Positions 16,301-24,722 are shown, counted from the stretch's first letter. The stretch is 64,000 nucleotides of DNA from Poriferisodalis sp965198245 (GCF_965198245.1 NZ_OZ240249.1:3906001-3970000), one strand, 5' to 3'. The notes: generated by a model not told the origin, from the sequence alone. Numbers and translations: made by a program.

Positions 16301-18717
16301 ATCGTGTTGGCGCCCGTGCTCAAGGCGACCTGATGGCCGCCGGTGTGCGGATCGGCGTCCTCGGCCGGGCTGATCGCCAGCGTCGAGCCATCGAACTTGA
16401 CCGACGCGGCAATCGTGGTCGATGTCACCGTGGAGGGCACGCGAGCCACGTAGTGAGTGCGACCGACATTGACGACGCCGATGTCGATGCCCTCCAGCGT
16501 CAGCGATCCCAGCAGCGGGGCTTCGGGCAGGTTGTAGGCGAAGATCTTGCCGCGTTCGCCGTCATAGACCCACATGGCCTCCCCGTCAGACCACAGACCC
16601 GTCGGCGAGTACGACTGCATCGTGGCGCTGAAGTCGAGAGAGCTCTTGCGGTCGCCTGTTCCGAGTTCGAATGCGAATATCTCGCCGTACAGGTAGTCCG
16701 ACACCCACAGGGTCTCCCCGTCAGACCACAAATCCTCGGGGAAGGTGACATCGGCCTGTCGCAGCGTGTTGAGATCTTTGCCGGCGTCGCGTTCGCCGCT
16801 TGCGAGGTCGTAGGCGTAGATCTTCGAGTCCCCGAAGTCGGCGACCCACATGGTGGCCCCGTCGGACCATGCGCCGACGGGATGGCCGTTGCCTGCATCG
16901 AGGAGCGTGTCGAGATCGGATCGCGGCATCCGTTCGCCGGTACGCAGGTCGTAGGCGTAGATCTTCGAGTCCACATAGTCCGCGACCCACACGGTGCGCC
17001 CGTCGGACCAGATGCCTGAGGGGTGCTGGTTGCCTGCCGCGCTCAGCGTGTCGATGTCGCGGTCGGGCATTCGCTCGCGGGTTGCGAGGTCGTATGCGTA
17101 CACGGTGGCGTCGAAGTAGTCGGCGACCCACATCGTGGTCCCGTCGGACCACAGCGTGGCGTCGTCGGACCAGCTCGATCTCGACAAGGCGTCGATGTCC
17201 AGGACGCTGTTCCACCCAAAATCAGCAGTTGTGGCCCGGTTCAGCTGCACCCGGTAGGTGTTGGCGGCAGTGCCGTCAGTCGCAGCGACCGCGATCGTGA
17301 CGACATTCACGCCGGTGCTCAGATCGATCTCGTGGCTGTCGGTGGCGGGGTCGGCGTCAGCGGGGCTGATGCTCACCTCCGCTGCGGGTTCCGACGGCGA
17401 CACAGTGATCGTCGTCCGAGACACACTGGCGGCGACGCCCGCGACGTAGCGATGCACCGACGCATCGAACACGCCGAGGTCGACATCGGTGAGGGCGAGC
17501 GAGCCCAGATCGGCGTCCGAGGTCAGCTCCGCTGCGTCGACCCCGATGACCGTGATCGTGTAGGTGCGGGTATCGGCGCCGTTGACAGCAGAGACCGAGA
17601 TCGTGTTGGTTCCGATGCGGAGGTTCACCTGGTGACCGTCAGCGTCCGGATCAGCGTCAGCGGCTGGGGAGACCGCGACCGTCGTTGCATCGGCGAAAAC
17701 TGCGACGGCATCGACCGTGGTGGTCGTCACCGTATTGGGCACCCGGACCTCATAATCGAAACGGCCCATGGCGAAGGTGCCAAAGTCCACGCCGCTGAGT
17801 GTGAGGGACTTCAGCGCGGCACTCTGGGGCATCGAATAGCGGTAGACGGCCCGGTCCTGGTTGTCGGCCGCCCACATTGTGACGCCGTCAGACCAGATGC
17901 CCTTGGGGCTGGCGTTGCCCGCGCCCCGCAATCCGTCGAAGTCCAGGTCGGGCTGATGGGTACCCGTCGCGAGGTCGTAGGCGTAGATCTTGGCGTCGGC
18001 GTCGTCGCTCACCCACATGGTCACGCCGTCGGACCACAAAGCAGCGGCACGGTGATTGTCGGCTGTGGCGAATGCGTGGCGATGCTCGGCCAGTGACGGG
18101 GAGGCGACGCTGGTGTCGCCCGATAGCGACGAGGACAGCACCGCTCCCACCGCCTCGTCGGTGGGCTCATAGATCACCGTGTTGATGTCGCTGTGGGAGA
18201 TACGTGCGCCCGAGTCGAGGCTGTACGCGTACAGCTTGTTGTCGACGTGGTCCGAGACCCACATGGTCTTCCCATCGGACCACAGGCCCTTGGGATTGCG
18301 GTTGCCCGCACCGATCAGCGAGTTGATCTCCCGGCCGGTCCGCCGCTCGCCGGTGCGCAGGTCATAGGCGTAGATCTTGTCATCGGCGTCATCTGATGCC
18401 CAGATGGTCTGACCGTCGGACCACAGGCCGTTCGGGTTGTGATTGCCCGCCGCCCGCAGCGACGCTATGTCCTTGCCCGCGTCACGGCTCATGTCCGCTA
18501 GGCGGTAGGCGTAGACGGTTCCGCCCAGATTGGTTGTCCACAGCGTCGTTCCGTCGGACCAGATTGCCCGTGCCGCGCCGTTGGCAGCGTCAAGCGCCTG
18601 TGAGGCCGGATTCTGCTGTGTCGTGGCACGTGCCTGCTGGGGCGACGGCACCGCCACCGCAACAGCAGCGGCCGCAACGCACACAGCGAGAACCGCTGCA
18701 ATGCGCGAACGCGTCAA
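13324..18717 (-). CDS. Giant secreted repeat protein: WSDG propeller-like and cadherin-like beta-sandwich domains
   Basis: 1797 residues as read from TTG 18717. The N-terminus is a signal peptide (RIAAVLAVCVAAAAVAVAVP). I count 20 copies of an approximately 46-residue repeat with core LWSDGTTMWVADDxDxKIYAYDLxTG, in four blocks of five, each block resembling a five-bladed propeller. Between blocks lie three pairs of cadherin-like beta-sandwich domains (LSGVDFGTF ... AVSPAADADPDADGHQVNL type). A (TDGEQG)3 linker precedes a C-terminal Ig-like domain (FSEPIAVSFRTLRDDLLEV). It is probably a surface protein or adhesin; ligand unknown. The better start is ATG 18751, which has AGGAG nine bases upstream but is one base out of frame because of a 13-C tract. 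Confidence 0.88.
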   Translation of the reverse strand: MTRSRIAAVLAVCVAAAAVAVAVPSPQQARATTQQNPASQALDAANGAARAIWSDGTTLWTTNLGGTVYAYRLADMSRDAGKDIASLRAAGNHNPNGLWSDGQTIWASDDADDKIYAYDLRTGERRTGREINSLIGAGNRNPKGLWSDGKTMWVSDHVDNKLYAYSLDSGARISHSDINTVIYEPTDEAVGAVLSSSLSGDTSVASPSLAEHRHAFATADNHRAAALWSDGVTMWVSDDADAKIYAYDLATGTHQPDLDFDGLRGAGNASPKGIWSDGVTMWAADNQDRAVYRYSMPQSAALKSLTLSGVDFGTFAMGRFDYEVRVPNTVTTTTVDAVAVFADATTVAVSPAADADPDADGHQVNLRIGTNTISVSAVNGADTRTYTITVIGVDAAELTSDADLGSLALTDVDLGVFDASVHRYVAGVAASVSRTTITVSPSEPAAEVSISPADADPATDSHEIDLSTGVNVVTIAVAATDGTAANTYRVQLNRATTADFGWNSVLDIDALSRSSWSDDATLWSDGTTMWVADYFDATVYAYDLATRERMPDRDIDTLSAAGNQHPSGIWSDGRTVWVADYVDSKIYAYDLRTGERMPRSDLDTLLDAGNGHPVGAWSDGATMWVADFGDSKIYAYDLASGERDAGKDLNTLRQADVTFPEDLWSDGETLWVSDYLYGEIFAFELGTGDRKSSLDFSATMQSYSPTGLWSDGEAMWVYDGERGKIFAYNLPEAPLLGSLTLEGIDIGVVNVGRTHYVARVPSTVTSTTIAASVKFDGSTLAISPAEDADPHTGGHQVALSTGANTITATVTSGARTKIYTVTVMQAAAATLSDAALLSDLSLSGIDFGTFDSATNSYSVHVADSVSSTTVTAAAADPGATVTVDPAADDDADVDGQQVDLDPGSNVISVTVESSDGTVRRTYRVIVTRASAAAPNWGTLPASESLASANGSPRALWSDGATLWVLNRSNRIYAYSLADMSRLAGKDITTLRAAGNRHASAMWSDGATMWVADDIDDKIYAYSLRTGARISSSDIDTLDSASNNYPTGMWSDGVTMWVADNGRDKIYAYDLASGARRAGRDIGRLGGGAFGRSGNGSAAALWSDGVTMWVADDEDAKIYAYDLRSGARRSDLELDALGDAGNDSPAGIWSDGTHMWAVDDEDDLVYAHRMPANARLASLALEPADIATFDPERTEYTARVPNTVASVTVTAKTADDDATVTISPSADADTGTDGHQASVVTGENIISVTVTSGSVTRTYTVTVTGVDAAVLTDDASLSALTLSGVDLGTFDGATTGYSADVAATVSVATITATPSDPAATVALDPAIDADTGTDGHQVNLTTGINAIRVTVESSDGTARRIYQLNVTRAPAAALDWGALPASKALYPAHHAARALWSDGITVWVMNVGDRIYAYSLADMSRDADKDITTLGAAGNHHGNGMWSDGATLWVSDDDDDKLYAYNLATGARISRSDIDKLHQRGPSNAHSKGLWSDGTTMWVADHHDNKVYAYDLATGDRQSAKDINGLGDAGNDHAAAMWSDGTTLWVSDDDDGKIYAYDLATGDRMADLDFDGLLAAGNASPKGIWSNGTVMWVADDDDDALYAYDMPATASTVSTASTELSPSGTDGEQGTDGEQGTDGEQGSGDGKGPAIEDAVTDDNGGDSAVLTAEFVESTIPPSHAGTGQFTARVQFSEPIAVSFRTLRDDLLEVTNGTALKFKRVDGRSDLWEIHVKPSGTGDVTLLLPAATECATSSDGQARSQTQVCTAAGTPLSHYLELDVPYQPAVAVGGVVRRSQLHH

Positions 18718-18734
18718 CGTGGTTGGCCATCGGC

Positions 18735-18747
18735 GGGGGGGGGGGGG
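18735..18747 (-). repeat. 13-base homopolymer C tract inside the first codons of the giant repeat protein
   Basis: Thirteen G on the plus strand. Reading from ATG 18751 with 13 C gives a peptide of about 53 residues ending at a TGA at 18590-18592. With 12 C the frame becomes M-T-P-P-P-R-R-W-P-T-T-L and continues into the signal peptide and all 20 repeats. This is a frame switch, and the assembled state is off. Confidence 0.88.
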
Positions 18748-18748
18748 T

Positions 18749-18765
18749 CATGGATGGTTACTCCT
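18749..18765 (-). promoter_or_regulatory. Ribosome-binding site and ATG start preceding the poly-C tract
   Basis: AGGAG (18761-18765) with a 9-base spacer to ATG (18749-18751). It is a textbook initiation site with no other open frame of size behind it, so it identifies the intended start of the giant repeat protein. Confidence 0.75.
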
Positions 18766-19199
18766 CACGATGTTCATCAGGCGACTAAAGAAGTTGTCGA
18801 GAAGACGATCGGCTGTCGCAGCAATGACTGTAATTCATAAATTCATGCCGTTGTACCCCAGTGCAGCTCGAGTCTATTGCCAACATCGAACCGCGCTCAA
18901 GAGCAGACACAGCGTTCCCGAATGTCACTGTTGGGGTTGCCGGCGCCTTCTGCCAGGGGGTTACGGTCCCGTTCCATGCTCGACGGTGACTCCACAAAAT
19001 ACTGGCCTTGTGCCTGTTGTCTGACCTGTCGCGTCGAGTGTGGGACCGGCAGGAGCGCTCCTGTCTTGAAGGGAGCCTGACTGTCTCGACTCGGTTGTGA
19101 CGAAGCGCCCCTGCCGTTCGGGGACCCACCGGAACATCACTTCGGCCAGGAGCACAGCATGACACCGCCAGTCGGGGGAATCGACCCCGGCCGGCAAGT
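18766..19199. other. Intergenic region without a recognised gene
   Basis: About 430 bases upstream of the giant repeat protein. Open frames here are short and resemble no family I know. The promoter of the repeat protein should lie near 18770-18850; I cannot pick out convincing -35/-10 boxes. The right end may belong to the decayed transposase that follows. Confidence 0.4.
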
Positions 19200-19406
19200 A
19201 TCGGCTCGAATGGCTCCAAGGATTCATCGAAGCCGACCGCACAGCGTGCCGCGAGATCCGACGCCTACCTCGCCCGAAAAGCCGCCGAACCCAAGACCCG
19301 GCGCGAAGCCCGACGAGCCCACAAACGCCACCTCGCCAACCGAGTCATCCGCCGCATGTGGCGAGACGAAACCGCCCCACAACACACCCACACACTCGCC
19401 GCTTGA
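19200..19406 (+). pseudogene. IS110-type transposase C-terminal remnant
   Basis: A 68-codon plus-strand frame ending at TGA 19404 reads ...AQRAARSDAYLARKAAEP, KTRREARRAHKRHLANRV and IRRMWRDE. This resembles the basic C-terminal tail of actinobacterial IS110-family transposases (AYxARR-x-GKTxREAxRxLKR type). No start codon, DEDD domain or serine region remains, so only the 3' end survives. Assigned by recall of the family pattern, without alignment. Confidence 0.4.
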
Positions 19407-19478
19407 CAAGGGAGCGTCAGACAAACCCGCTCGGCTGGGCGGCTATGTGTTGGATGTTGCAAGACATACTGGGGCGGC

Positions 19479-19979
19479 ATGACAGCTGACGAGCGGCTTC
19501 GAGCAATCCGGTTGATTCACGACTCTCCGTTGCGGATCGTGCTTTCGGTGACCGGCGGCGGGGTGCTGGCGCTGAGCGACCTGCTGACGATTCCGGGCGG
19601 CTCTCGCACGCTCCTCGAGGCCGGCGTCCCGTATTCGGTGAAATCTCTCTACGAGCTGATGGGCTCAGAACTCGAGCCCCACGTGTCCGACGAGGCTGCG
19701 CTGGCGATGGCCGACGGCTGCCTGGCCCGGGCGCAGTATCTCGTCTCGACACCGAAGCCGGGATCGGAGCCGTGGCCGCTTGCCGGCATCTCGTGCACCG
19801 CCGCTCTGGTGACTGATCCGCCACGGCGAGGCGAAGATCGGGCGCACATTGGGGCCGTCACCGACTCGGGCACACGCATCGCCCGCAAGATCACCTACGA
19901 AACCGACGATCGCATCGCCCAGGACCGCGAGACATCCGACGCGCTGCTCGAACTCATCGCCGAGGTCGCCACGGGCTAA
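19479..19979 (+). CDS. CinA C-terminal-domain-like protein
   Basis: 166 residues. VLSVTGGGVLALSDLLTIPG, EAGVPYSVKSLYELMG, VSDEAALAMADGCLARA and WPLAGISCTAALVTDPP follow the CinA-C/PncC fold in order (glycine-rich loop, YS motif, helix before the second catalytic stretch). PncC-type proteins deamidate nicotinamide mononucleotide in NAD recycling, but the usual GPDGG-type loop is changed here to TDPPRRGED, so activity is uncertain. It is a stand-alone cytoplasmic protein. It starts at an ATG 73 bases after the transposase remnant and is convergent with the next gene. Confidence 0.65.
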   Translation: MTADERLRAIRLIHDSPLRIVLSVTGGGVLALSDLLTIPGGSRTLLEAGVPYSVKSLYELMGSELEPHVSDEAALAMADGCLARAQYLVSTPKPGSEPWPLAGISCTAALVTDPPRRGEDRAHIGAVTDSGTRIARKITYETDDRIAQDRETSDALLELIAEVATG

Positions 19980-20031
19980 GAGCGTGAGCGGATAGGTGGC
20001 GATGCCCGGCAGCCCCGACGGCTTGGACTTT

Positions 20032-20064
20032 GCGCAGAAATGCCGCCACAGACGGCAAAATTGC
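20032..20064. repeat. Intergenic palindrome, copy 2 (possible terminator)
   Basis: Read on the minus strand this is GCAATTTTGCCGTCTGTGGC followed by GGCATTTCTGC, nearly the same as 941-971 on the plus strand. The stem carries one C-to-T change tolerated as a G-U pair. On the minus strand the hairpin is followed by TTTCT, 160 bases after the CoA-transferase stop, so here it could terminate transcription between the convergent genes. Confidence 0.45.
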
Positions 20065-20221
20065 ACAAAGAAAGCGTGACAGCAACTTTCCTAGACGTCA
20101 CCTATCCGCGCGGCCTCTCAGCGCTCGGCAACCGGGTCTTCTGGCCGCGACAACTCCAGCATGCGCAAATGGCGCAGAACTGCACGCGCTGAGCGCTCGG
20201 TGACCGGCCCCGCTGAGCCAG

Positions 20222-22723
20222 CTAGAGAAACAGACCGTCGCCGATGCCCTCGGCGATCTCGTCGGGCGCGTAGCCGACGTCGGTCCACACGTCGAAGTTG
20301 TGCTCGCCCAGGTAGGCGGGGCTGAGATAGCGCGGGAACCAGCGCTGGCCGTTCCACAGCCCGGCGAAGGCATCGACGGTGCGCTCGCCGAATACCGCAT
20401 GGTCCACGGGTTGCCAGAAGCCACGAGCCGCGTGCTGGGGATCGTCGGCGAACAACTGGTGAGAGTCCTGCACCGGTCCCGCAGGAACGCCTGCGGCCTG
20501 CAAGGCCTCGGCGGCCTCCGTCGCGCTTCGCTCAGCAGCCCACTCCCCCACAACCGCATCGATCATGGACCTGCGGTCTCGGCGCGCCGCTTCGGTGGCG
20601 AGCCTCGGATCGTCGAGTCGCGTGTCGGCCAACAGCCCCGAGAGCCCGAGCCACTGCGCCGGCTCGGTCACGGTCACCGCCACGAAGCCATCGCTGCACG
20701 CGTACACCTCGTTGGGAACGTGGTCGGCAATGCCGTCACGGTTGCCTTCGGGCCTGGGCGGCGACACGCCGGCCGACTGGCGGATGATCGCCGCCCCGAT
20801 CGCATAGGCGCCTACTTCGAGCTGCGCCATGTCGATGCGCTGCCCCTCACCGGTGCGCTCGCGGGCATACAGCGCACCGACCGTCGAGACCGCTGCGGCG
20901 AAGCCCGCCAGGTGATCACTGAGCGAGAAGCCCGGACCCACGTCGCCGCGATCGGCGAAGTTGGTCAGGTGCGTGATGCCGCACACCGCGTGCACGGTCG
21001 GTGCGTAGGAGATGACATGCCGCCACGGTCCGTCATGGCCGCAGCCTGACATCGTCACGTAGACCAGTCGCGGGTTCCACTCGTGGACCGTCGCCCAGTC
21101 GAGACCCCACGAATCCAGCACTCCGGCGCTGAAGTTCTCGATGAGCACGTCGCACGTCTCGATCAGCCGCCGGGCCGCAGTCAACGCGTCGGGATGCTGC
21201 ATGTCGAGCGTGGCACTGCGCTTGGAGCGGTTCCACACGAAGTAGTAGGGGAAGTCGGGCGAGTTGACGAGCGTGGACCGCTCCTCGCTCTGAATCCGAA
21301 TCACGTCGGCACCCAGATCGCCGAGCAGTTTCGTGGCAGACGGTCCGGCGAGCACCCAGGTGAAATCGGCGATCCGTATCCCGTCAAGTGGCCGCCGGTC
21401 ATCGGCGCCCTCACTCAACGCTGCGCTGACTGGTCTGCGGCTGGTCCCATTTCGGGCTTCACTCGCCGGCGCCGCCCATGACGCCAAGATCTCATCTAGG
21501 GGCGTGTCCACCTCGGCCGGGGGACAAGGCGGAATCGAACCGGACCTGCCGGTGTCGCTCCAGCGCACCAGTCGGCCCGGCATGTTCACAGTGCCTGCCC
21601 CACCCGTCGCTGCACTTGCGGGCACGTGCGAGCCGTTCGCAGCGATCCTCTCCGGTGTCGAAACTTCGGCAAGGAAGTCGCGGTGAGCGAATTGGGGATT
21701 GGCACACACCTCGGCAACGTCCAGCACGCCGCCGAAGGCGACATGGCGCTCCTGCGCTTCCCACCACACCTCGCGGGCATCGCGGGGAGCAATCCAGCGC
21801 CGGACGGCGTCCATGACCTCGGTCACGTCCAGCAGCACGTCCGCTGGGTCCGCGCCGACCCACCGCGCAACCTCGTCAAAGCCGGTCTCGACCATCCATT
21901 CGAACAGCAGATCGGGTGTCGGTGTCAGCGTGATCATGACGTAGCCGCCCTCGCCGCCCCGGCACTCAGCGAGGTCGTAGGCACCGAGCCAGTGCAGGGC
22001 GCCCTGCCGGGGAGCCACCTTGGGCAGGGGCAACACGTCGTCGAAGAAGTACTGCATGAACAGGTTCTCGATCGAGCCGGTGACCGTCTCGTGGATGGAC
22101 AGGTCCACATGCGCCCCCCGCCCTGTCGAGCGCGCCGACAACGCTGCTGCGACTCCCGAGGTCGCTGCCACGAACCCTGCGTAGTTGTAGGCCTGCCGGC
22201 CCCACACGTTGAGTGGGCGGTCAGCCAGGCCCGTGAGCGCCATCATCCCGCCCATGGCGGCCGACACCAGATCGGAGCCCAGCCACTGCGCCCGCGGGCC
22301 CGTGCGCCCGAACGGCGTGATCGACACCTGCACCAGCGCTGGGTTCTCAGCGGCCGCATCCGCGTAGTCGATGCCCAGTTCGGCCAACCGCCCGGGGCGT
22401 TCCGTCTCGATCACCAGATCGGCTGCCGAGGTCAGCTGCCGGTATGCGTCTCGACCCTCGGCAGTGCTCACGTCCAACCGGCAGCGGCGCTTGCCGCCGT
22501 CGTACCACCAATCGGCCACGCCACCGAGCGCGGCCGCAGCCCGATCAGCCAACGGCAAGCCCAGCGAACCGGTGCCGACCCGCACCACGTCGGCGCCCAA
22601 TTCGGTCAGCAGCTTCGTCGCGAAGCGGCCCGGATCGCCGGTCAGGTCGACGACGCGCAATCCCGACAGTGCTCCCTGAGCCGCCGACGGGTCCCGGCTC
22701 TGTCGCGGGGAGGGTTGGTTCAT
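20222..22723 (-). CDS. Fused tandem class III CoA-transferase, third paralogue
   Basis: 833 residues. N domain: LSGLRVVDLTGDPGRFATKL to about residue 400. C domain: LDGIRIADFTWVLAGPSATK to the end. At the expected aspartyl position the C domain has Asp (FSLSDHLAGFAAA), while the N domain has Asn in a YNYAGFVAAT segment, so again only the second half seems catalytic. It is more distant from the 1086 and 6946 proteins than they are from each other. It starts at ATG 22723 without a clear ribosome-binding site, 87 bases after the amidotransferase, and probably belongs to an operon read leftwards from 24722. The acyl substrate is unknown. Confidence 0.9.
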   Translation of the reverse strand: MNQPSPRQSRDPSAAQGALSGLRVVDLTGDPGRFATKLLTELGADVVRVGTGSLGLPLADRAAAALGGVADWWYDGGKRRCRLDVSTAEGRDAYRQLTSAADLVIETERPGRLAELGIDYADAAAENPALVQVSITPFGRTGPRAQWLGSDLVSAAMGGMMALTGLADRPLNVWGRQAYNYAGFVAATSGVAAALSARSTGRGAHVDLSIHETVTGSIENLFMQYFFDDVLPLPKVAPRQGALHWLGAYDLAECRGGEGGYVMITLTPTPDLLFEWMVETGFDEVARWVGADPADVLLDVTEVMDAVRRWIAPRDAREVWWEAQERHVAFGGVLDVAEVCANPQFAHRDFLAEVSTPERIAANGSHVPASAATGGAGTVNMPGRLVRWSDTGRSGSIPPCPPAEVDTPLDEILASWAAPASEARNGTSRRPVSAALSEGADDRRPLDGIRIADFTWVLAGPSATKLLGDLGADVIRIQSEERSTLVNSPDFPYYFVWNRSKRSATLDMQHPDALTAARRLIETCDVLIENFSAGVLDSWGLDWATVHEWNPRLVYVTMSGCGHDGPWRHVISYAPTVHAVCGITHLTNFADRGDVGPGFSLSDHLAGFAAAVSTVGALYARERTGEGQRIDMAQLEVGAYAIGAAIIRQSAGVSPPRPEGNRDGIADHVPNEVYACSDGFVAVTVTEPAQWLGLSGLLADTRLDDPRLATEAARRDRRSMIDAVVGEWAAERSATEAAEALQAAGVPAGPVQDSHQLFADDPQHAARGFWQPVDHAVFGERTVDAFAGLWNGQRWFPRYLSPAYLGEHNFDVWTDVGYAPDEIAEGIGDGLFL

Positions 22724-22810
22724 GACGGCCCGAAGCTAGCCCCCACCGCTGTGCCAGACGATGGCGTGTGGAGTTCGTCTCGGGGGTGCAGCGCCAAGGG
22801 ATGTCCGCGG

Positions 22811-23527
22811 CTAGCCGGCTGCGGCGGCCATGAAATTGCGGTAGAGCTGCTCGGCGTCGGCGGCGAATCCGTCCATGGAGCGGTCCGCGTCGGCAGCGAG
22901 GGCATCGAGCGAGCCGGAGCCAAGCGTCGACTCCAGCGCATTGCGGTAGATCTCGATCTCGCCCCAGTTGCGCACCGTGTCGTCCTCCACCTCCACGTGG
23001 TACTGCATTGACCACGCCCATTGCCCGACCCGCATGGCCTGCACCCGGCACTCCGGCGAGCCAGCCAGCACAACGGCGTCGTCGGGAGGCTGGGCCACCT
23101 GCACCGAATGCCACTGCAGGGCGTGCTGGCGATCGCCCATCTGGTCGAAGATCGGGTCAGCCCGGCCTTCTGAGGTGAGATCCACGGCCAGCACTCCGAT
23201 CTCGGGCGGGCGTTGCGGTCCGCAGGTTCCCCCGAGAGCGTCGGCCAGCAACTGGTGCCCCAGGCAGAGCCCCAGGAAAGGTCGCTGCAGCTCGCGCACC
23301 CAGCGACGTATGGCCCGCTTCTCGGGCACCAGCCACGGGCATTCCTCCACGTCCCATACGTCCATCGGGCCGCCCATCACCCACATGGCGTCGAAGTCGT
23401 CCAACGACGGGATGGGCTCGCCCTCGTCGAGTTCCACCGCGGTCCACTCGACGCCATCGGCCCGCAGGAAGTCGCGCAGCCGGCCGGGATGCTCGCAGTC
23501 GATGTGCTGGAGAACGAGGAGTCGCAT
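22811..23527 (-). CDS. Class I glutamine amidotransferase-like protein
   Basis: 238 residues starting MRLLVLQHIDCEHPG, as in GuaA-like amidotransferases of the type that act alone. The oxyanion strand MWVMGGPMDVWD, the nucleophile elbow FLGLCLGHQLLADALGG (Cys88) and the His-x-Glu pair in MQYHVEVED (usually HPE, here HVE) are present, so a Cys-His-Glu triad is possible. Such proteins hydrolyse glutamine or act as gamma-glutamyl peptidases; the acceptor is not evident. The start at 23527 is set by homology, and the longer open frame upstream is not family-like. It follows the serine hydrolase by 55 bases on the same strand. Confidence 0.88.
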   Translation of the reverse strand: MRLLVLQHIDCEHPGRLRDFLRADGVEWTAVELDEGEPIPSLDDFDAMWVMGGPMDVWDVEECPWLVPEKRAIRRWVRELQRPFLGLCLGHQLLADALGGTCGPQRPPEIGVLAVDLTSEGRADPIFDQMGDRQHALQWHSVQVAQPPDDAVVLAGSPECRVQAMRVGQWAWSMQYHVEVEDDTVRNWGEIEIYRNALESTLGSGSLDALAADADRSMDGFAADAEQLYRNFMAAAAG

Positions 23528-23582
23528 CGCCCCGTTGCTACCACGCTGGGGGTGGCGGGTTACGCCCTTGATGGGCCTGCGA

Positions 23583-24722
23583 TCATTCCGGCGTCGTGCA
23601 CAGACCGGCGAGGCTGCCAATCGCCGTATCGCGGCGCGGCTGGCGCACCTCGTGCTCGTCGTAGCCGTTGGTGGTGTAGCCGAACGACAAGCCAGTAGCC
23701 GGGTCGGCCCAGGCCAGCTGCCCGCCCGCGCCGTTGTGTCCGTAGGCCATCGGCGACACCGTGCGGCCCAGCCCGCGCATGTTCGACATCCCGTCGTCGC
23801 CTGCCAGGAAGAGCCCGATCGAGCGATTGGCGGGCATGCCCATCGGGTCGGGCAGGGTGTTGCGCACCTCGCCGGTGCCGATGGCCAGCATCTCGGGGTC
23901 CCACAGTCCATCCGGGTTACCCAGCAGGCCCTGGTAGAAGAGTGCCACGTCGACCGCGGTGCCGAAAGCCCCGCCGCCAGGCACGCCGACTTCGCGCACC
24001 GACGGCTCGTTGAAGCGCAGAATCGCTTCGTTGGTGACCTCGGTCATCGGCAGCTCGCGGACGCCGAACGTCGCTTCGAGCTCGTCGGGTGTGGCCGGCT
24101 CGCCCACCAGGATCAGCTCGGCGATGCCGTCCTGGTCCTCGGGTGCCAGACCCAGCATGCGAGGCAGACCCAACGGCCCGGTGACCCGGTTGTGCACCTC
24201 GTCACGGAAGTCGTTGCCGGTGACCGCGTTGATGATCTCAGCGAGGACCCAATGCGCGGAGGTGGGGTGATACTCGTACCTTGTGCCGGGCTCCCAATTC
24301 AGCCGCCAGTTCGCCATGGCTCTCAGCCGCGACTCAGAGGTATCCCACTGCGGCGGCTTGAGCGGCGCGTGCGGGAAGCCCGACATGTGCAGCATCACCT
24401 GTTCGACGGTGATCTGGTCCTTGCCGTTCTCGCCGAAGGGCGGCACATAGCTGGCCGCAGTGGCGTCGAGCTCCACCGTTCCCTCACTGATGAGCTGCCA
24501 CATCGTCGAGGCCACATACGGCTTGGTTGCCGAGAAGATGCAGTAGCGAGTGTCGTCGGTGGCGTCGCCGTAGGTGGCCTGCGCCACGATCTCACCCTCG
24601 AAGCCGACAGCGACCTGGCAGCTCGGCAGGAGTCCCGATTCGATCTCGCGACCGCAGCGATCGAAAAGGCTCTCAATGCGGGATTGCTGGATGGTGGTTG
24701 ACGTGTGGGTTGCAGTGCTCAC
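23583..24722 (-). CDS. Serine hydrolase of the class C beta-lactamase/esterase family
   Basis: 379 residues, GTG start at 24722. The SxxK motif is FSATKPYVAS (Ser64, Lys67); the second motif region is YEYHPTSAHWVLAE, where Tyr serves as the general base in the family; and YGHNGAGGQLAWADP gives the C-terminal HxG motif. No signal peptide is evident, so it is probably a cytoplasmic esterase or amide hydrolase (EstB-like) and not a secreted beta-lactamase. It is the first gene of a leftward group with the amidotransferase and CoA-transferase, and is divergent from the LLM oxidoreductase 69 bases away. Confidence 0.88.
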   Translation of the reverse strand: MSTATHTSTTIQQSRIESLFDRCGREIESGLLPSCQVAVGFEGEIVAQATYGDATDDTRYCIFSATKPYVASTMWQLISEGTVELDATAASYVPPFGENGKDQITVEQVMLHMSGFPHAPLKPPQWDTSESRLRAMANWRLNWEPGTRYEYHPTSAHWVLAEIINAVTGNDFRDEVHNRVTGPLGLPRMLGLAPEDQDGIAELILVGEPATPDELEATFGVRELPMTEVTNEAILRFNEPSVREVGVPGGGAFGTAVDVALFYQGLLGNPDGLWDPEMLAIGTGEVRNTLPDPMGMPANRSIGLFLAGDDGMSNMRGLGRTVSPMAYGHNGAGGQLAWADPATGLSFGYTTNGYDEHEVRQPRRDTAIGSLAGLCTTPE

